A stretch of 64,000 nucleotides of DNA from Planctomycetales bacterium (lineage in GTDB: Bacteria; Planctomycetota; Planctomycetia; Isosphaerales; Isosphaeraceae). The stretch covers positions 1 through 64,000 of the forward strand of contig DAIDHB010000026.1 of NCBI GenBank assembly GCA_027452145.1, in the 5' to 3' direction. A program made the translations under genes and the position numbers. The notes under the pieces are model-generated. The model had not been told where the DNA came from. It was given only the letters and a program-made list of their open reading frames with translations, and made no database searches. Positions 44,325 through 52,817 of the stretch are shown in pieces. Numbering within the stretch: the first letter of the stretch is position 1; each line of letters opens with the position of its first letter.

Positions 44325-45002
44325 ATGGACGCCCACCCGCCGACGCCGGTGCATCCCGACGCCGACGCCGACATCGGAATCGGAATCGGCGACGCCTCGA
44401 CCTGGCCGGACGAGCACGGGGATGCCCTGTATCGTTATGCTCGCCTTCGCGTCGGCCGGCGCGAGCTCGCCGAGGACCTGGTGCAGGAGACCTTCCTGGC
44501 AGCGCTCCAGTCGCGCGGGCGATTCCGGGGCGGCGCGACCGTCCGCACCTGGCTGCTCTCGATCCTGCGGCACAAGATCGTCGATCATTACCGGCGGGCG
44601 TCGGCGTCGAGGGCGACGGCCGGAGGCGTTGACGATGAAGGTGCCGTCCTGGATCCCGGGGCCGGCGGGCGGGCCGACCCGGTGATCGGCCGGTTCTTCG
44701 ACGAGTCGGGGCACTGGCGAAAGGCCCCGGCCGCCTGGCGGGCGCCCGACCGCGAGCTGGAGGCCAGGGAGTTCCGCGACGTGCTCGACGGCTGCCTGGG
44801 GCGATTGCCCGGCCCGCTGGCCTCGGCGTTCGTCCTGCGCGAGCTGGAGGAGCTCGAGGCGGCCGAGCTGTGCGAGGTACTGGGCCTGAGCGCGGGCAAC
44901 CTGCGGATCCGGCTGCATCGCGCCCGGCTGCTGCTCCGCGAATGCCTGGAACGGCACGGGTTCGGCGGCGAACCCGGCCGGTCGTCGAGGAGGACCCCGT
45001 GA
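44325..45002 (+). CDS. ECF-type sigma factor
   Basis: A 225-residue protein; GAGGA lies just before ATG 44325. The sigma-2 region is ALYRYARLRVGRRELAEDLV, then QETFLAALQ and TWLLSILRHKIVDHYRR (about residues 35-95). A linker of about 55 residues follows. The sigma-4 region is REFRDVLDGCLGRLPGPLAS, then LRELEELEAAELCEVLGLSA with NLRIRLHRARLLLRECLE. It should direct RNA polymerase to a small set of promoters. It is followed directly by a zinc-finger anti-sigma gene that starts within its last codons, so the two are a regulatory pair. The gene neighbourhood suggests control of extracellular proteins, but the target genes are unknown. Confidence 0.9.
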   Translation: MDAHPPTPVHPDADADIGIGIGDASTWPDEHGDALYRYARLRVGRRELAEDLVQETFLAALQSRGRFRGGATVRTWLLSILRHKIVDHYRRASASRATAGGVDDEGAVLDPGAGGRADPVIGRFFDESGHWRKAPAAWRAPDRELEAREFRDVLDGCLGRLPGPLASAFVLRELEELEAAELCEVLGLSAGNLRIRLHRARLLLRECLERHGFGGEPGRSSRRTP

Positions 45003-45334
45003 GCCGGCTGAATGGTCTACTCCAGATCCTGACCCTCCGCTGCGAGGCCGCGGCGGCGCTCATGTCGCGCGAGCTGGACGAGCCGCTGTCGCGCCTCGAG
45101 CGGACGGCGCTTCTGTGCCACCTGGCGGCGTGCCGGTCGTGCCGCCGCTTCCGCCGCCAGGTGCGGCGAATCCGCCAGTCGTTGCGCCTCCGCGATCGCG
45201 CCATCGCGTCGGGGGCCGACGAGGGCCTATCGCCCGAGGCACGCGCCCGGATGGCCCGGGCCCTCCGCGAGGCGCAGGCGACCGGCGGCCCACCAGCCGA
45301 ACCTGACGCGCCGTATGAGGAACCGCTTTCCTGA
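44999..45334 (+). CDS. soluble zinc-finger anti-sigma factor
   Basis: A 111-residue protein from GTG 44999, which overlaps the sigma-factor stop and follows GAGGAGG. The zinc motif is LLCHLAACRSCRRFRRQVRR (H-x3-C-x2-C) near residue 40, as in ZAS anti-sigma factors. There is no transmembrane segment; a mobile C terminus of about 30 residues is rich in Ala/Pro/Glu. It most likely holds the sigma factor of the preceding gene inactive and releases it after zinc loss or another signal. Confidence 0.82.
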   Translation: MSRLNGLLQILTLRCEAAAALMSRELDEPLSRLERTALLCHLAACRSCRRFRRQVRRIRQSLRLRDRAIASGADEGLSPEARARMARALREAQATGGPPAEPDAPYEEPLS

Positions 45335-45347
45335 ACAAGCTTGGCGA

Positions 45348-46418
45348 TTATCCCAGAGTCAGCGTGATCTTCAGCCGTAGTCCCTTGCGAGCCTCGGTCA
45401 ACTGGCCAAGAAGCTTCTCGAACCCTTCCAGGGCCGTTTTGTCCTGGAAGAAGAGCTGGATCGGGAGCCTTCCATCGTCCTTCATCGGTTGGGCCGTGGC
45501 CGTGACTCCCGGCGGCCTGAGGAGGAGATCGCCGTCGAACAAGCTCACCACACCATCGAGGAGAGCCTTGCTCTGGATGGTTCGGATCACCTTCTGCCTC
45601 TGCTGCGCCGGGATCGCCAGATAGTAGGTCAAGCTGGTCTCCGTCCGCGCGATCGGCCTGTCCGCCCGAGTCAGGGTGAGCCATATCACCAGGACGTCCG
45701 ATGCGTCGTCGACCTTGCGCTCGATCAGGTCGAGCTTGCTCGCGAGGTCTGCCCGGCCCTTGTCCATCCGTTTCTCGAATGCATCGAGGACGCTGGCGAG
45801 CCGCTCGGGCATCTTGTCAGCGGCTTCAGCTCCGGCCTTTGCGGCCTCCCTCATCGAAGTACGCACGTCTTTGAGCTGCTCGTCCATGCTCTTCAGACGT
45901 TCGCCCTGGGCCTTCGTTGTACCGTTCAGGTCGTAAGTGGCTGCCTGCAGCTTGTCGATGGAGCCCTTCATCTCGCCGACCGATCCTTTCATCTCGGCGA
46001 GATTCGCGTTGATGGCCGACAGGGTCCCCCCAACATAAAATGCCGCCCCGATCACAGCCCCGATCACAGCCAGGACAGTACTGGCGATAGAGATTATGTG
46101 TTTTCTGGCGAATGTTCCGTAGCCCTCGATCCGCTCCCGGAAACCTCGGAATCCGGTGAACTCGTCGCGAATCTGTTCCACGTTTATGGACAGCTTCGAG
46201 AGGGACTCAATCGCCTGCGTGAGCGAGACCAGGCTACTATTCAGCGGCCTGATCTTCTCGTCGATGTCACCCGGGAGCGAGTCTACCGTCTTGACGATCT
46301 CGGCCATTTCGGACCTCACCGCCTCGATCTCACGATAGAGAAATAGGTCGCCCTTCGTGGTAATTCCGGGCGGGACACTTGCCTCGCGGCCCTGCCCGCG
46401 ATCTTCTTGCGTCTCCAT
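45348..46418 (-). CDS. coiled-coil single-pass membrane protein, unknown function
   Basis: A 356-residue protein. The N-terminal 110 residues are helical (REIEAVRSEMAEIVKTVDSL). A single hydrophobic segment at about 108-135 (ISIASTVLAVIGAVIGAAFY) is followed by another long coiled coil (LAEMKGSVGEMKGSIDKLQA) and a C-terminal domain of about 110 residues with a mixed pattern (LIERKVDDASDVLVIWLTLT, then GVVSLFDGDLLLRPPG). The C-terminal part is on the opposite side from the N terminus. I recognise no family. The next gene upstream, 24 bases away, is an AbrB-type protein. Confidence 0.7.
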   Translation of the reverse strand: METQEDRGQGREASVPPGITTKGDLFLYREIEAVRSEMAEIVKTVDSLPGDIDEKIRPLNSSLVSLTQAIESLSKLSINVEQIRDEFTGFRGFRERIEGYGTFARKHIISIASTVLAVIGAVIGAAFYVGGTLSAINANLAEMKGSVGEMKGSIDKLQAATYDLNGTTKAQGERLKSMDEQLKDVRTSMREAAKAGAEAADKMPERLASVLDAFEKRMDKGRADLASKLDLIERKVDDASDVLVIWLTLTRADRPIARTETSLTYYLAIPAQQRQKVIRTIQSKALLDGVVSLFDGDLLLRPPGVTATAQPMKDDGRLPIQLFFQDKTALEGFEKLLGQLTEARKGLRLKITLTLG

Positions 46419-46442
46419 GCACCTGATCTTCCGCTGGCCTCA

Positions 46443-46676
46443 TCATTTTCCTGTCTTGCCTGGTCGTCTGGATGGCTTACCGCCCTTTGCATTCCTCCGA
46501 CCGGCAGGCGATTCCATCCCTGTTGAACTATCCTGTACCACCGGCTCAATGTGAAGTGACTTGCCGTTGGTCGTGATTCGGAGCGGAGTTCGGTCGTCGA
46601 TCCCCAGCAGGTCCAGGATGGGCCGGTCGATGATCAGTCCCAGGCTATTCCCGACAGGTCGGAGATTCTTGATCAT
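46443..46676 (-). CDS. AbrB/MazE-type DNA-binding antitoxin
   Basis: A 77-residue protein. MIKNLRPVGNSLGLIIDRPI, then LDLLGIDDRTPLRITTNGKS is the swapped-hairpin fold of the SpoVT/AbrB family, with the N-S-L-G-L-x-I-x-x-P signature. The last 30 residues are basic and disordered (MESPAGRRNAKGGKPSRRPG). Antitoxins of this type normally pair with PIN or MazF toxins; none is next to it. The following gene, 24 bases away, codes for the coiled-coil membrane protein. It may be an orphan regulator. Confidence 0.8.
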   Translation of the reverse strand: MIKNLRPVGNSLGLIIDRPILDLLGIDDRTPLRITTNGKSLHIEPVVQDSSTGMESPAGRRNAKGGKPSRRPGKTGK

Positions 46677-47053
46677 GGCGGATCCTCGTTGGGATTACTG
46701 TTCGTCATTCTAGCTTCGTTATAACGTAGTGGCAACGGCAATTCGTGAAGGGACGTTACGGGGACTCCAAAGGGGCATGGAATGAGCCGCCCTCCCGGGG
46801 GCCCGTCCTTTGGCCGGCTTATTGGGTATGCATGATACCTCGCGTGTCGCTCGAATGGCGCTCACCTCTGCTCGGAAAATCTGCGCGAGGGAACAGCCAG
46901 AACAGACAAGGCCAGATGAGGCCGACAGCTATTACCCCGGCAGAAAAGATCCTCAAGTAGGTCGGGCTGTTGCCCGACACTCAGGCTCCGTCGGGCAAGA
47001 CGGCCCGACCTACTTTCATGCCGGCGTAATACTTCTCGGCGAGCGGCCGGCGG
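46677..47053. other. intergenic spacer with MITE-like element
   Basis: The right half is the 102-bp element at 46930-47031. The left part (46677-46929) is less GC-rich than the genes and has an AT-rich patch near 46715-46730, a possible promoter zone of the AbrB-type gene. No other gene is visible. Confidence 0.45.
46930..47031. mobile_element. 102-bp MITE-like palindrome with TA-flanked terminal repeats
   Basis: The outer ends are TATTACCCCGGCA (46930-46942) and TGCCGGCGTAATA (47019-47031), which pair at 12 of 13 positions and begin and end with TA. The inner arms 46955-46978 and 46990-47015 carry the AAGTAGGTCGGGC family. TA ends are usual for IS630/Tc1-mariner-type insertions. It has no coding capacity. 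The element at 2003-2081 shares the outer TATTACGCCGG on one side. Confidence 0.72.
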
Positions 47054-49018
47054 TCAGGCCGGCCCGGCCTGGGCCTCGGCCGCTGGCTCGGGCGGGCTGG
47101 CCCCGGCCTCGGCCAGGGGCCGCGGTGTCTCGGCCTGGCCGTCGGGGCCGAGGGGGACGGCGGGCACGGCGTCGGTCTCGCCGTCGGCGTCCATCAAGAG
47201 GATCACGCCGTTGATGCTGTTGCCGTCGCGCATCGGCGTGCAGGTCACGCGGCAGGTGATCGCCTTGCCCCGGCGGTTGATCGCATCCAGAGTAATGTCC
47301 TGGTAGGGCACGACGCCGGAGAGACAGGTCCGCAGGCAGGGTTTCAGCCGGGTCACCGGCAGGCCGATGTCGAGGCTCAGCAGGTTGCGGCCTCGCACCT
47401 CGCCGGAGCGCAGGCCCCAGAGGTTCTCGGCCTTCTGGTTCCAGACGAGGATCAGGTAGTCCGGGTCCACCACCACCACGCCGCCCCGCAGGCTTCCCAG
47501 GATCGACTCCAGGAACGTGTTGGCCCGCTTCACCTCGTCGCTGCGCTGGCGCAGCTCGTCGTTGACCGTCTCGAGCTCCTCGTTGGTCGCCTGAAGCTCC
47601 TCGTTCATCGTCTCGAGCTCCTCGTTGGTCGACTGGAGCTCCTCGCTGGTCGTCTCGAGCTCCTCGACCGTGGACTGAAGCTCCTCGTTGGTCGTCTCGA
47701 GCTCCTCGTTGGTCGTCCCGAGCTCCTCGTAGGCGGTCTCCAGCTCGCGGGTGGAGCGCTCGTGCTCGTCGGCGATCCGCCTGGTGGCGGTCGTGTCCAG
47801 AAAGGTCACGCTGGTGCCCAGCAGCGAGCCGCCGGCGTCCATCAGCGGGACGATGTGGACGTCGAAGTAGCTGGCGTCCGCCATGCCGGTGGACCACTCG
47901 ACGTCCTTCAGCACGATGTCGCGGCGATCGGTGTAGGCGCGGTCGATGCAGGACCGCAGCTCGGCCGGGCGATAGGAGATCTGGAGGTCCTGGAGCGGCC
48001 GGCCGAGGTCGGTCGGCGCGATGCTGAACAGCGCTCGTGCGCGGTCGTTGGCCAGCGTCAGAGCCCCGCCGAAATCCACGACGATCTGGGCGACGGGCGA
48101 GGTATCGAAGGCTCTCTCGCGGATCCGGACGTGCCCGCCGAGGTGGTTGGCGGCCTCCGCGCTGCCGGTGCGCGCCATGACGAGCAGGCGATCGCGCAGG
48201 TTGCCCCGCGCCGCCTTGGTGAAGATCCGCCGCTTGAGGTCGACGGGGATGAAGGTGTTGTTGTAGGTCAGCAGGGTCTCGGCCTTGCCGACGAACAGGA
48301 ACCCGCGCTCGTGCAGGGCGAAATGGAACCGCTCGAGGATCCGCGCCTGGGTCTCGGTGTTGAGGTACATCAGCGTGTTGCGGCACGACAGCAGGTCGAT
48401 GCGCGAGATGGGCGCGTCCTGGATCAGGTCGTGGCGGCCGAAGATGACCGAGCGGCGCAGGTCCTTGTGGAAGACGTGGCGGCCGTTGACCTCTTCAAAA
48501 TATCTGGTCAGCAGGTCGGGGGGGACGTTGGCGACCTCGCGGGGGCCGTAGGCGGCGTGGCGTGCGCGGGCGAGGGCGTCCTCGTCGACGTCGGTGGCGT
48601 AGATCTTCACCCGGTCGCGGAACGGGTCGACGCCCAGGGCCTCTGCGAAGATCATGGCCAGGGTGTACGCCTCCTCGCCCGAGGCGCAGCCGGCCGACCA
48701 GATCCGGATCGGGTCGCCGGACCGCTTGTTGCCGAGGATGCGCGGGACGACATGGTTGGCGATCGCCTCCCAGGCCGAGGGGTCGCGGAAGAAGGCCGTG
48801 ACGTTGATCAGGATCGCGTCGAACAGCCGGGCGAACTCGTCGGGGTGGACCTCCAGGTAGTCGACGTATTCCCCGTAGCCGGCCGCCCCGACGGCGCGCA
48901 TCCGCTTGTTGATCCGGCGTATCAGGCTCGTACGCTTGTACCCCGTGAAGTCGAATCCCCGGCTCCGCCGCAGGTACTCCAGCAGGTGCTCGAAATCGTT
49001 GTCGCCTTGGGAAGTCAT
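47054..49018 (-). CDS. CheR-type methyltransferase with PAS domains and heptad coiled coil
   Basis: A 654-residue protein from ATG 49018. Residues about 1-80 are the CheR N-terminal helical domain (HLLEYLRRSRGFDFTGYKRT). The methyltransferase follows at about 85-275 with IRIWSAGCASGEEAYTLAMI (SAM pocket) and DLLSCRNTLMYLNTETQ. Then come a PAS domain (QIVVDFGGALTLANDRARAL), a coiled coil of heptads (ELETTNEELQSTVEELETTS) and a second PAS domain (GGVVVVDPDYLILVWNQKAE). This is the C-terminal half of the common CheB-CheR-PAS fusion, here as a separate gene that overlaps cheB by four bases. It should methylate glutamates of receptors or other proteins; no histidine kinase follows. Confidence 0.92.
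   Translation of the reverse strand: MTSQGDNDFEHLLEYLRRSRGFDFTGYKRTSLIRRINKRMRAVGAAGYGEYVDYLEVHPDEFARLFDAILINVTAFFRDPSAWEAIANHVVPRILGNKRSGDPIRIWSAGCASGEEAYTLAMIFAEALGVDPFRDRVKIYATDVDEDALARARHAAYGPREVANVPPDLLTRYFEEVNGRHVFHKDLRRSVIFGRHDLIQDAPISRIDLLSCRNTLMYLNTETQARILERFHFALHERGFLFVGKAETLLTYNNTFIPVDLKRRIFTKAARGNLRDRLLVMARTGSAEAANHLGGHVRIRERAFDTSPVAQIVVDFGGALTLANDRARALFSIAPTDLGRPLQDLQISYRPAELRSCIDRAYTDRRDIVLKDVEWSTGMADASYFDVHIVPLMDAGGSLLGTSVTFLDTTATRRIADEHERSTRELETAYEELGTTNEELETTNEELQSTVEELETTSEELQSTNEELETMNEELQATNEELETVNDELRQRSDEVKRANTFLESILGSLRGGVVVVDPDYLILVWNQKAENLWGLRSGEVRGRNLLSLDIGLPVTRLKPCLRTCLSGVVPYQDITLDAINRRGKAITCRVTCTPMRDGNSINGVILLMDADGETDAVPAVPLGPDGQAETPRPLAEAGASPPEPAAEAQAGPA
47555..47745. 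repeat. 21-bp tandem repeats encoding the coiled-coil heptads
   Basis: Units such as CTCGAGCTCCTCGTTGGTC recur every 21 bases and encode ELETTNE-type heptads. The repeats are in phase and near-identical, showing expansion by unequal crossing-over. Known from other CheB/CheR fusions. Confidence 0.85.
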
Positions 49019-49626
49019 GGATGTGTCTGCGCGTGGGCGGTAACGAGATGGACCAGCGCCGGTGCGATCTGCTCCAGGGGAAGGATGGTGTCGACGCACC
49101 CGGTGCCGATCGCGGCGCCGGGCATGCCGAAGCTCTGCGAGCTGGGCCGGTCCTGGGCGATCACGGTGCCGCCGCGGTGCTTGACGGCGCGGACGCCGTC
49201 GGCGCCGTCGTGCCCCGCGCCCGTGAGGACGACGGCGACCGTGCGCGGGCCGATGGAGCGGCCGAGGGACTCGAGCAAGGCGTCGGCCGACGGGCGGACG
49301 TGGTGGACCGGCTCGGTGGCGGTCAGGGCCAGCACGCCGCCGGGCCCGACCACCAGGTGACGATCTGGGGGCGCGACATACACGGAGCCCGGCCGGAGGC
49401 GGTCGTTGTGATTGGCCTCACGGACGGAAAGCCCGCAGTGGCGAGCGAGGATACTCGCCAGCAGGCTGGGCCGGCTCGGGTCGAGGTGCTGGACGACCAC
49501 GATCGCGGCGGGGAAGTCGGCGGGGAGCGCCGAGAGGATCGACCCCAGCGCGGCGAGCCCGCCGGCCGAGGCCACCAGGGCGACGACGTCGAACGCCGGC
49601 GGCAATAGAAAGGCCGGGTCATCCAT
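49015..49626 (-). CDS. CheB-type methylesterase domain protein (no receiver domain)
   Basis: A 203-residue protein. It has the CheB active site: VVALVASAGGLAALGSILSA (catalytic Ser in S-A-G-G), VVVQHLDPSRPSLLASIL (His) and VVLTGAGHDGADG (Asp). The N-terminal receiver domain of classic CheB is absent, so it is not controlled by CheA phosphorylation. The stop overlaps the CheR ATG by four bases and the start overlaps the next cheB gene by eight bases. It would hydrolyse methylglutamates or glutamines set by the CheR protein. Confidence 0.92.
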   Translation of the reverse strand: MDDPAFLLPPAFDVVALVASAGGLAALGSILSALPADFPAAIVVVQHLDPSRPSLLASILARHCGLSVREANHNDRLRPGSVYVAPPDRHLVVGPGGVLALTATEPVHHVRPSADALLESLGRSIGPRTVAVVLTGAGHDGADGVRAVKHRGGTVIAQDRPSSQSFGMPGAAIGTGCVDTILPLEQIAPALVHLVTAHAQTHP

Positions 49627-50689
49627 CCGGGGCGTCCTCCGCCTGGGCCCGGTCGCCGGCGTCCGGGTCGAGGTCGGCGCTCGCGTCGTCGTCGGTCGCC
49701 GGCTCGGTGATCAGCACCTGCCGCAGCACGGCGGCCCGATACCGCGAGTCGGATGCCTGCTGCTGGAACCGCACCGCGGAGGTTTCCATACCGCGGTCCC
49801 GCATCCGCTCGGCGACCCGCTTGCACAGCGCCGCGCGCTCCTCCAGCGCCCGCAGGGCCGTCCAGAGGGCGGTCTCGATCCCATCGGATTGCTCGGCCAG
49901 GAGGCCGTTGGCCGTCCAGGCGTGGCCGACCCGGCAGCGGAACCGCACGAGGTCGCCGTCCTGAAGCTCCCAGAGCGCGCCGCCGCAGTCGGGGCAGCCA
50001 AAGGTCGAGGGCCGGCCCGGCCGGTCCTCGTCCTCGATGGCGTCCAGGTCGAACGCGGCGATCTCGCTCTCTTTCCGGATCCTGTATGTCACGGGATCAT
50101 CCTCCGACGCGACCTGGACCGGCTGGCGAGCCAGCCGGTCCAGCAATCCGGCGATCTCGACGACTGGAAGGCTGTGGTCGACGGCCACCGACTCCAGCGC
50201 GCTGCGGGGCATGCCGCTGTAAAGCGCCTCGTCGGGATCCTGCACGATCGCAACGCCCCCCTGCTGCTTGATCGCCGCGAGCCCGGCGGTACCGTCGTCG
50301 AGCGTGCCCGAGAGTACCACGCCGACGACCCGCGGGCCGAACGCCCGCGCGGCCGTGCGGAACAGCGGGTCCACCGCCGGCCGGTGCCCGTTCTCCCGCG
50401 GCCCCCGGACCAGCCGGACGCAGTCGGACTGCAGCAGCAGGTGGAAGTCCGGCGGGGCGATGTAGATCCGCCCGGGGCGGATCGACTCGCCGTCGGCCGG
50501 GTGGCCGGCCTGGAGCGGCCCTCGTCGGTCGAGGATCTGCGGCAGCAGGCTGGGGCTGTGCGCCGGGACGTGTAGCACCACGAAAATCGACGCCGGCAGG
50601 TCCGCGGGCAACTGCCCGACGAGCAGCGAGAGTGCCTCGACACCCCCGGCCGACGCCCCGATGACGATGATGTCGCGTCCCGGAATCAT
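49619..50689 (-). CDS. CheB-type methylesterase with C-terminal zinc-ribbon-like extension
   Basis: A 356-residue protein from ATG 50689. The CheB domain (about 1-190) has IIVIGASAGGVEALSLLVGQ, VVLHVPAHSPSLLPQIL and VVLSGTLDDGTAG. Residues about 225-260 read FGCPDCGGALWELQDGDLVR, FRCRVGHAW, a C-x2-C ... C-x2-H-like ribbon that may bind zinc. A helical tail of about 90 residues follows and ends in an acidic Asp/Ala stretch. Such CheB proteins are frequent in planctomycetes and cyanobacteria next to CheB-CheR-PAS genes. It is the first gene of this overlapping three-gene set. Confidence 0.9.
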   Translation of the reverse strand: MIPGRDIIVIGASAGGVEALSLLVGQLPADLPASIFVVLHVPAHSPSLLPQILDRRGPLQAGHPADGESIRPGRIYIAPPDFHLLLQSDCVRLVRGPRENGHRPAVDPLFRTAARAFGPRVVGVVLSGTLDDGTAGLAAIKQQGGVAIVQDPDEALYSGMPRSALESVAVDHSLPVVEIAGLLDRLARQPVQVASEDDPVTYRIRKESEIAAFDLDAIEDEDRPGRPSTFGCPDCGGALWELQDGDLVRFRCRVGHAWTANGLLAEQSDGIETALWTALRALEERAALCKRVAERMRDRGMETSAVRFQQQASDSRYRAAVLRQVLITEPATDDDASADLDPDAGDRAQAEDAPDG

Positions 50690-51142
50690 GGAGCCTCGTC
50701 TGGTCTGCCGTGGGAGATCCCCCGCGAGGTCCGGAGTCGACACTCAATCCCGCAACCCCCGCGCCAGTCGCCTGGCGACGGCTCGTCGCGGGCCGCCCTC
50801 GCCAGAATGGCCCGCCCCGATTGTACCACGGCCCCCCCGGGCTGACAGCACTCCGCCGCCGGAGGCGGTGCGAGAGGCGAGGGATAGTGTGAGGAGGCAA
50901 CGAACGTCGAGCCCTTGCTCGCGCCCTTCCAGCAGCGCGGGCGAGCCGAGTTGCCGGACCGAACCGGACTCGAATCGGGATGGGGACCCTCTGCGGTGTC
51001 TACTTTCGGCTCTGGCCCTGCGCCTTCGGCCGGACGGCCCATCCGCAGACTGGCGGTTGCACGTTCCACGCCCGCCGGCACCGGCACCGGCGGGCGTGAC
51101 GGCGTACTGCCGTTCCGACATCGCCGTGGGAATTCGCGGCGG
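50690..51142. other. intergenic spacer with hairpin
   Basis: About 450 bp between the cheB gene and the permease end. A strong hairpin is at 51067-51098. Otherwise no gene or repeat could be recognised. Confidence 0.45.
51067..51098. terminator. 12-bp GC hairpin downstream of the permease gene
   Basis: CACGCCCGCCGG pairs perfectly with CCGGCGGGCGTG around an 8-nt loop, 44 bases past the permease stop. There is no T-run, so termination would depend on the hairpin alone. Confidence 0.5.
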
Positions 51143-52804
51143 TTACGCCGGTTCGGGGCGAGGCCGGTCCCGTCTGCTCACCGGCCGGCCGTGCTCGCGC
51201 GATGCCTGGAGGATGGCGATGGCCAACGCAGCCAGGCCAGCGAGCGTCGCGACCAGGATCCAGGAGACGGCCCAGCTCGCCGGATAACAGGGCGGGAATC
51301 GCCCGACGTGTGACCTGAGGATGTTGAGATGACCGTCGGGTGTGCCGCCGATCAGGTACGCGAGTGCGATCTGTGTATCGAGTGGCATCTCGGGCCAGAC
51401 GAGCTCGACGATCCTCGAGATCACCTGGGGCGCGGTGTCCCATGCGACCAGCAGCGCCAGGCCGGCGATGAGGGCGGCGCGGGGCGAGGGCGCGCAGGCC
51501 GAGGCCAGCAGTCCCAGCGAGACCGCCAGGAAATAGCCGGCCCCGACGGCGGCGAGCACGGCGAGGCCGTCCCACCAGAGCCGCGGGTTCGTGAAGCCGC
51601 CGATCAGCGTCCCCACGTCGGCCAGCCAGAGGATCGTGACCGTGGCGGTCAGCGGCACGGCCGGGCGGAGGGCGCCTTTGAGCTTCGACCAGACGAGTGC
51701 GGCCGGACCGATGCCGGCCAGGAACAGCGGTTCCAGCGTGCCGCGCCGACGCTCGTCGGCGATCGTGACGCTCGCCCGCAAGCAGAGCAGGGGCATCCCG
51801 GCGTAGATCAGCACGTGCTGGTATCCCGGCGAGAGATCGACGAACTGAGCCCAGAGCCCGCCCGCGGCCGGATTTCGCCTCGCCACGGTGAGGGCGACCG
51901 CGAGCCCGAGGATCAGCAGGCCGCCGATCCGGACGGTTCGCCGGGCGCCGCGCGATCGGCAGGCGCGCCAGTAGACGGGGTCGTCCCAGACACGCCCTGT
52001 CTTGCCGGGCCGGGTCTGGAACAAACCGGGCATCGCGAGCACCTTTCCCCCGACCGGGCGCCGGGCCAGTCGGATCGCGGCGAGGAATGCCAGGCCGCCG
52101 CCGAGCCCCGCGCCGAGCAGGAAGGCCAGGGCGTGCCGCCCCGCGACCTCGACGGATACGGAGGACGTGACGAGGTCGTCGAGCAGGCGAAGCGGGTGCC
52201 CGAGCCTGACGAGCCGGGCGGGGGTCCAGGCGGAGGACAGGCCGTCCAGCGCGGCGAACCATCCGAGGACGATCGCGGCCGCGGCCAGCGCGACGGCATG
52301 CAGCACGCGGCCGCACGCCGCCGAGCAGATCAGACTCAGGCCAGCCGCGACCACCCCGGCGCCGAGGGTGAGGGCCTGGGCGCCGAGGATGATGCCCCAT
52401 GGCGTGCCCCAGGCCATGCCGTAGGCCAGGTGAACGGGCATGAGGAGCAACGCAAGCAGCAGGACAGGCGGGAGCACGCCCGCCGCCTTGCCGAGCACCA
52501 GCTCCGCATCGGAGAGGGCGCTCAGGGCCAGTGCGTCCCACGTCCTCTCCTGACGTTCCGAGGCGATCGCCGCGGCGGCGCCGATCGTAACGACGACGAG
52601 GACCGCGACCAGCTCCACCCGGCAAAGCCCCGCATGGAAGGGAGTCACGCGGAGGCCGGGCATGGAGTCGGGGTCGGGGGCCTGGCCCCGGGCCGCCACC
52701 AGCACCAGGAGCGCGGCGACGACCGTGCCGAGGAGGGCCCTGGGCCGGACCGAAGACCGCAAGGCCCGTGCAACGATCGGATTCAACAGAGACCCTCCCG
52801 TCAT
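51143..52804 (-). CDS. ABC-2-type transporter permease-like membrane protein
   Basis: A 553-residue membrane protein. ATG 52804 lies 13 bases after the DUF1501 stop; a TTG at 52786 behind GGGAGG is an alternative start. There are about 12 hydrophobic segments, in two groups (ELVAVLVVVTIGAAAAIASE, ILGAQALTLGAGVVAAGLSL; later YQHVLIYAGMPLLCLRASVT and ALIAGLALLVAWDTAPQVIS). The phrase SERQERTWDALALSALSDAE, and again IADERRRGTLEPLFLAGIGP, is typical of ABC-2-type permeases, which have E-R-x-x-G-T-x-E-x-L-x-x-x-P after a helix. Two such blocks suggest a duplicated permease. No ATPase gene lies next to it. Confidence 0.8.
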   Translation of the reverse strand: MTGGSLLNPIVARALRSSVRPRALLGTVVAALLVLVAARGQAPDPDSMPGLRVTPFHAGLCRVELVAVLVVVTIGAAAAIASERQERTWDALALSALSDAELVLGKAAGVLPPVLLLALLLMPVHLAYGMAWGTPWGIILGAQALTLGAGVVAAGLSLICSAACGRVLHAVALAAAAIVLGWFAALDGLSSAWTPARLVRLGHPLRLLDDLVTSSVSVEVAGRHALAFLLGAGLGGGLAFLAAIRLARRPVGGKVLAMPGLFQTRPGKTGRVWDDPVYWRACRSRGARRTVRIGGLLILGLAVALTVARRNPAAGGLWAQFVDLSPGYQHVLIYAGMPLLCLRASVTIADERRRGTLEPLFLAGIGPAALVWSKLKGALRPAVPLTATVTILWLADVGTLIGGFTNPRLWWDGLAVLAAVGAGYFLAVSLGLLASACAPSPRAALIAGLALLVAWDTAPQVISRIVELVWPEMPLDTQIALAYLIGGTPDGHLNILRSHVGRFPPCYPASWAVSWILVATLAGLAALAIAILQASREHGRPVSRRDRPRPEPA

Positions 52805-52817
52805 CGACCCACTCAAC

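Noticed and set aside
47555-47745. Regular 21-bp repeats looked like a possible CRISPR array
   Set aside because: No spacers; the units encode coiled-coil heptads inside the CheR/PAS protein.
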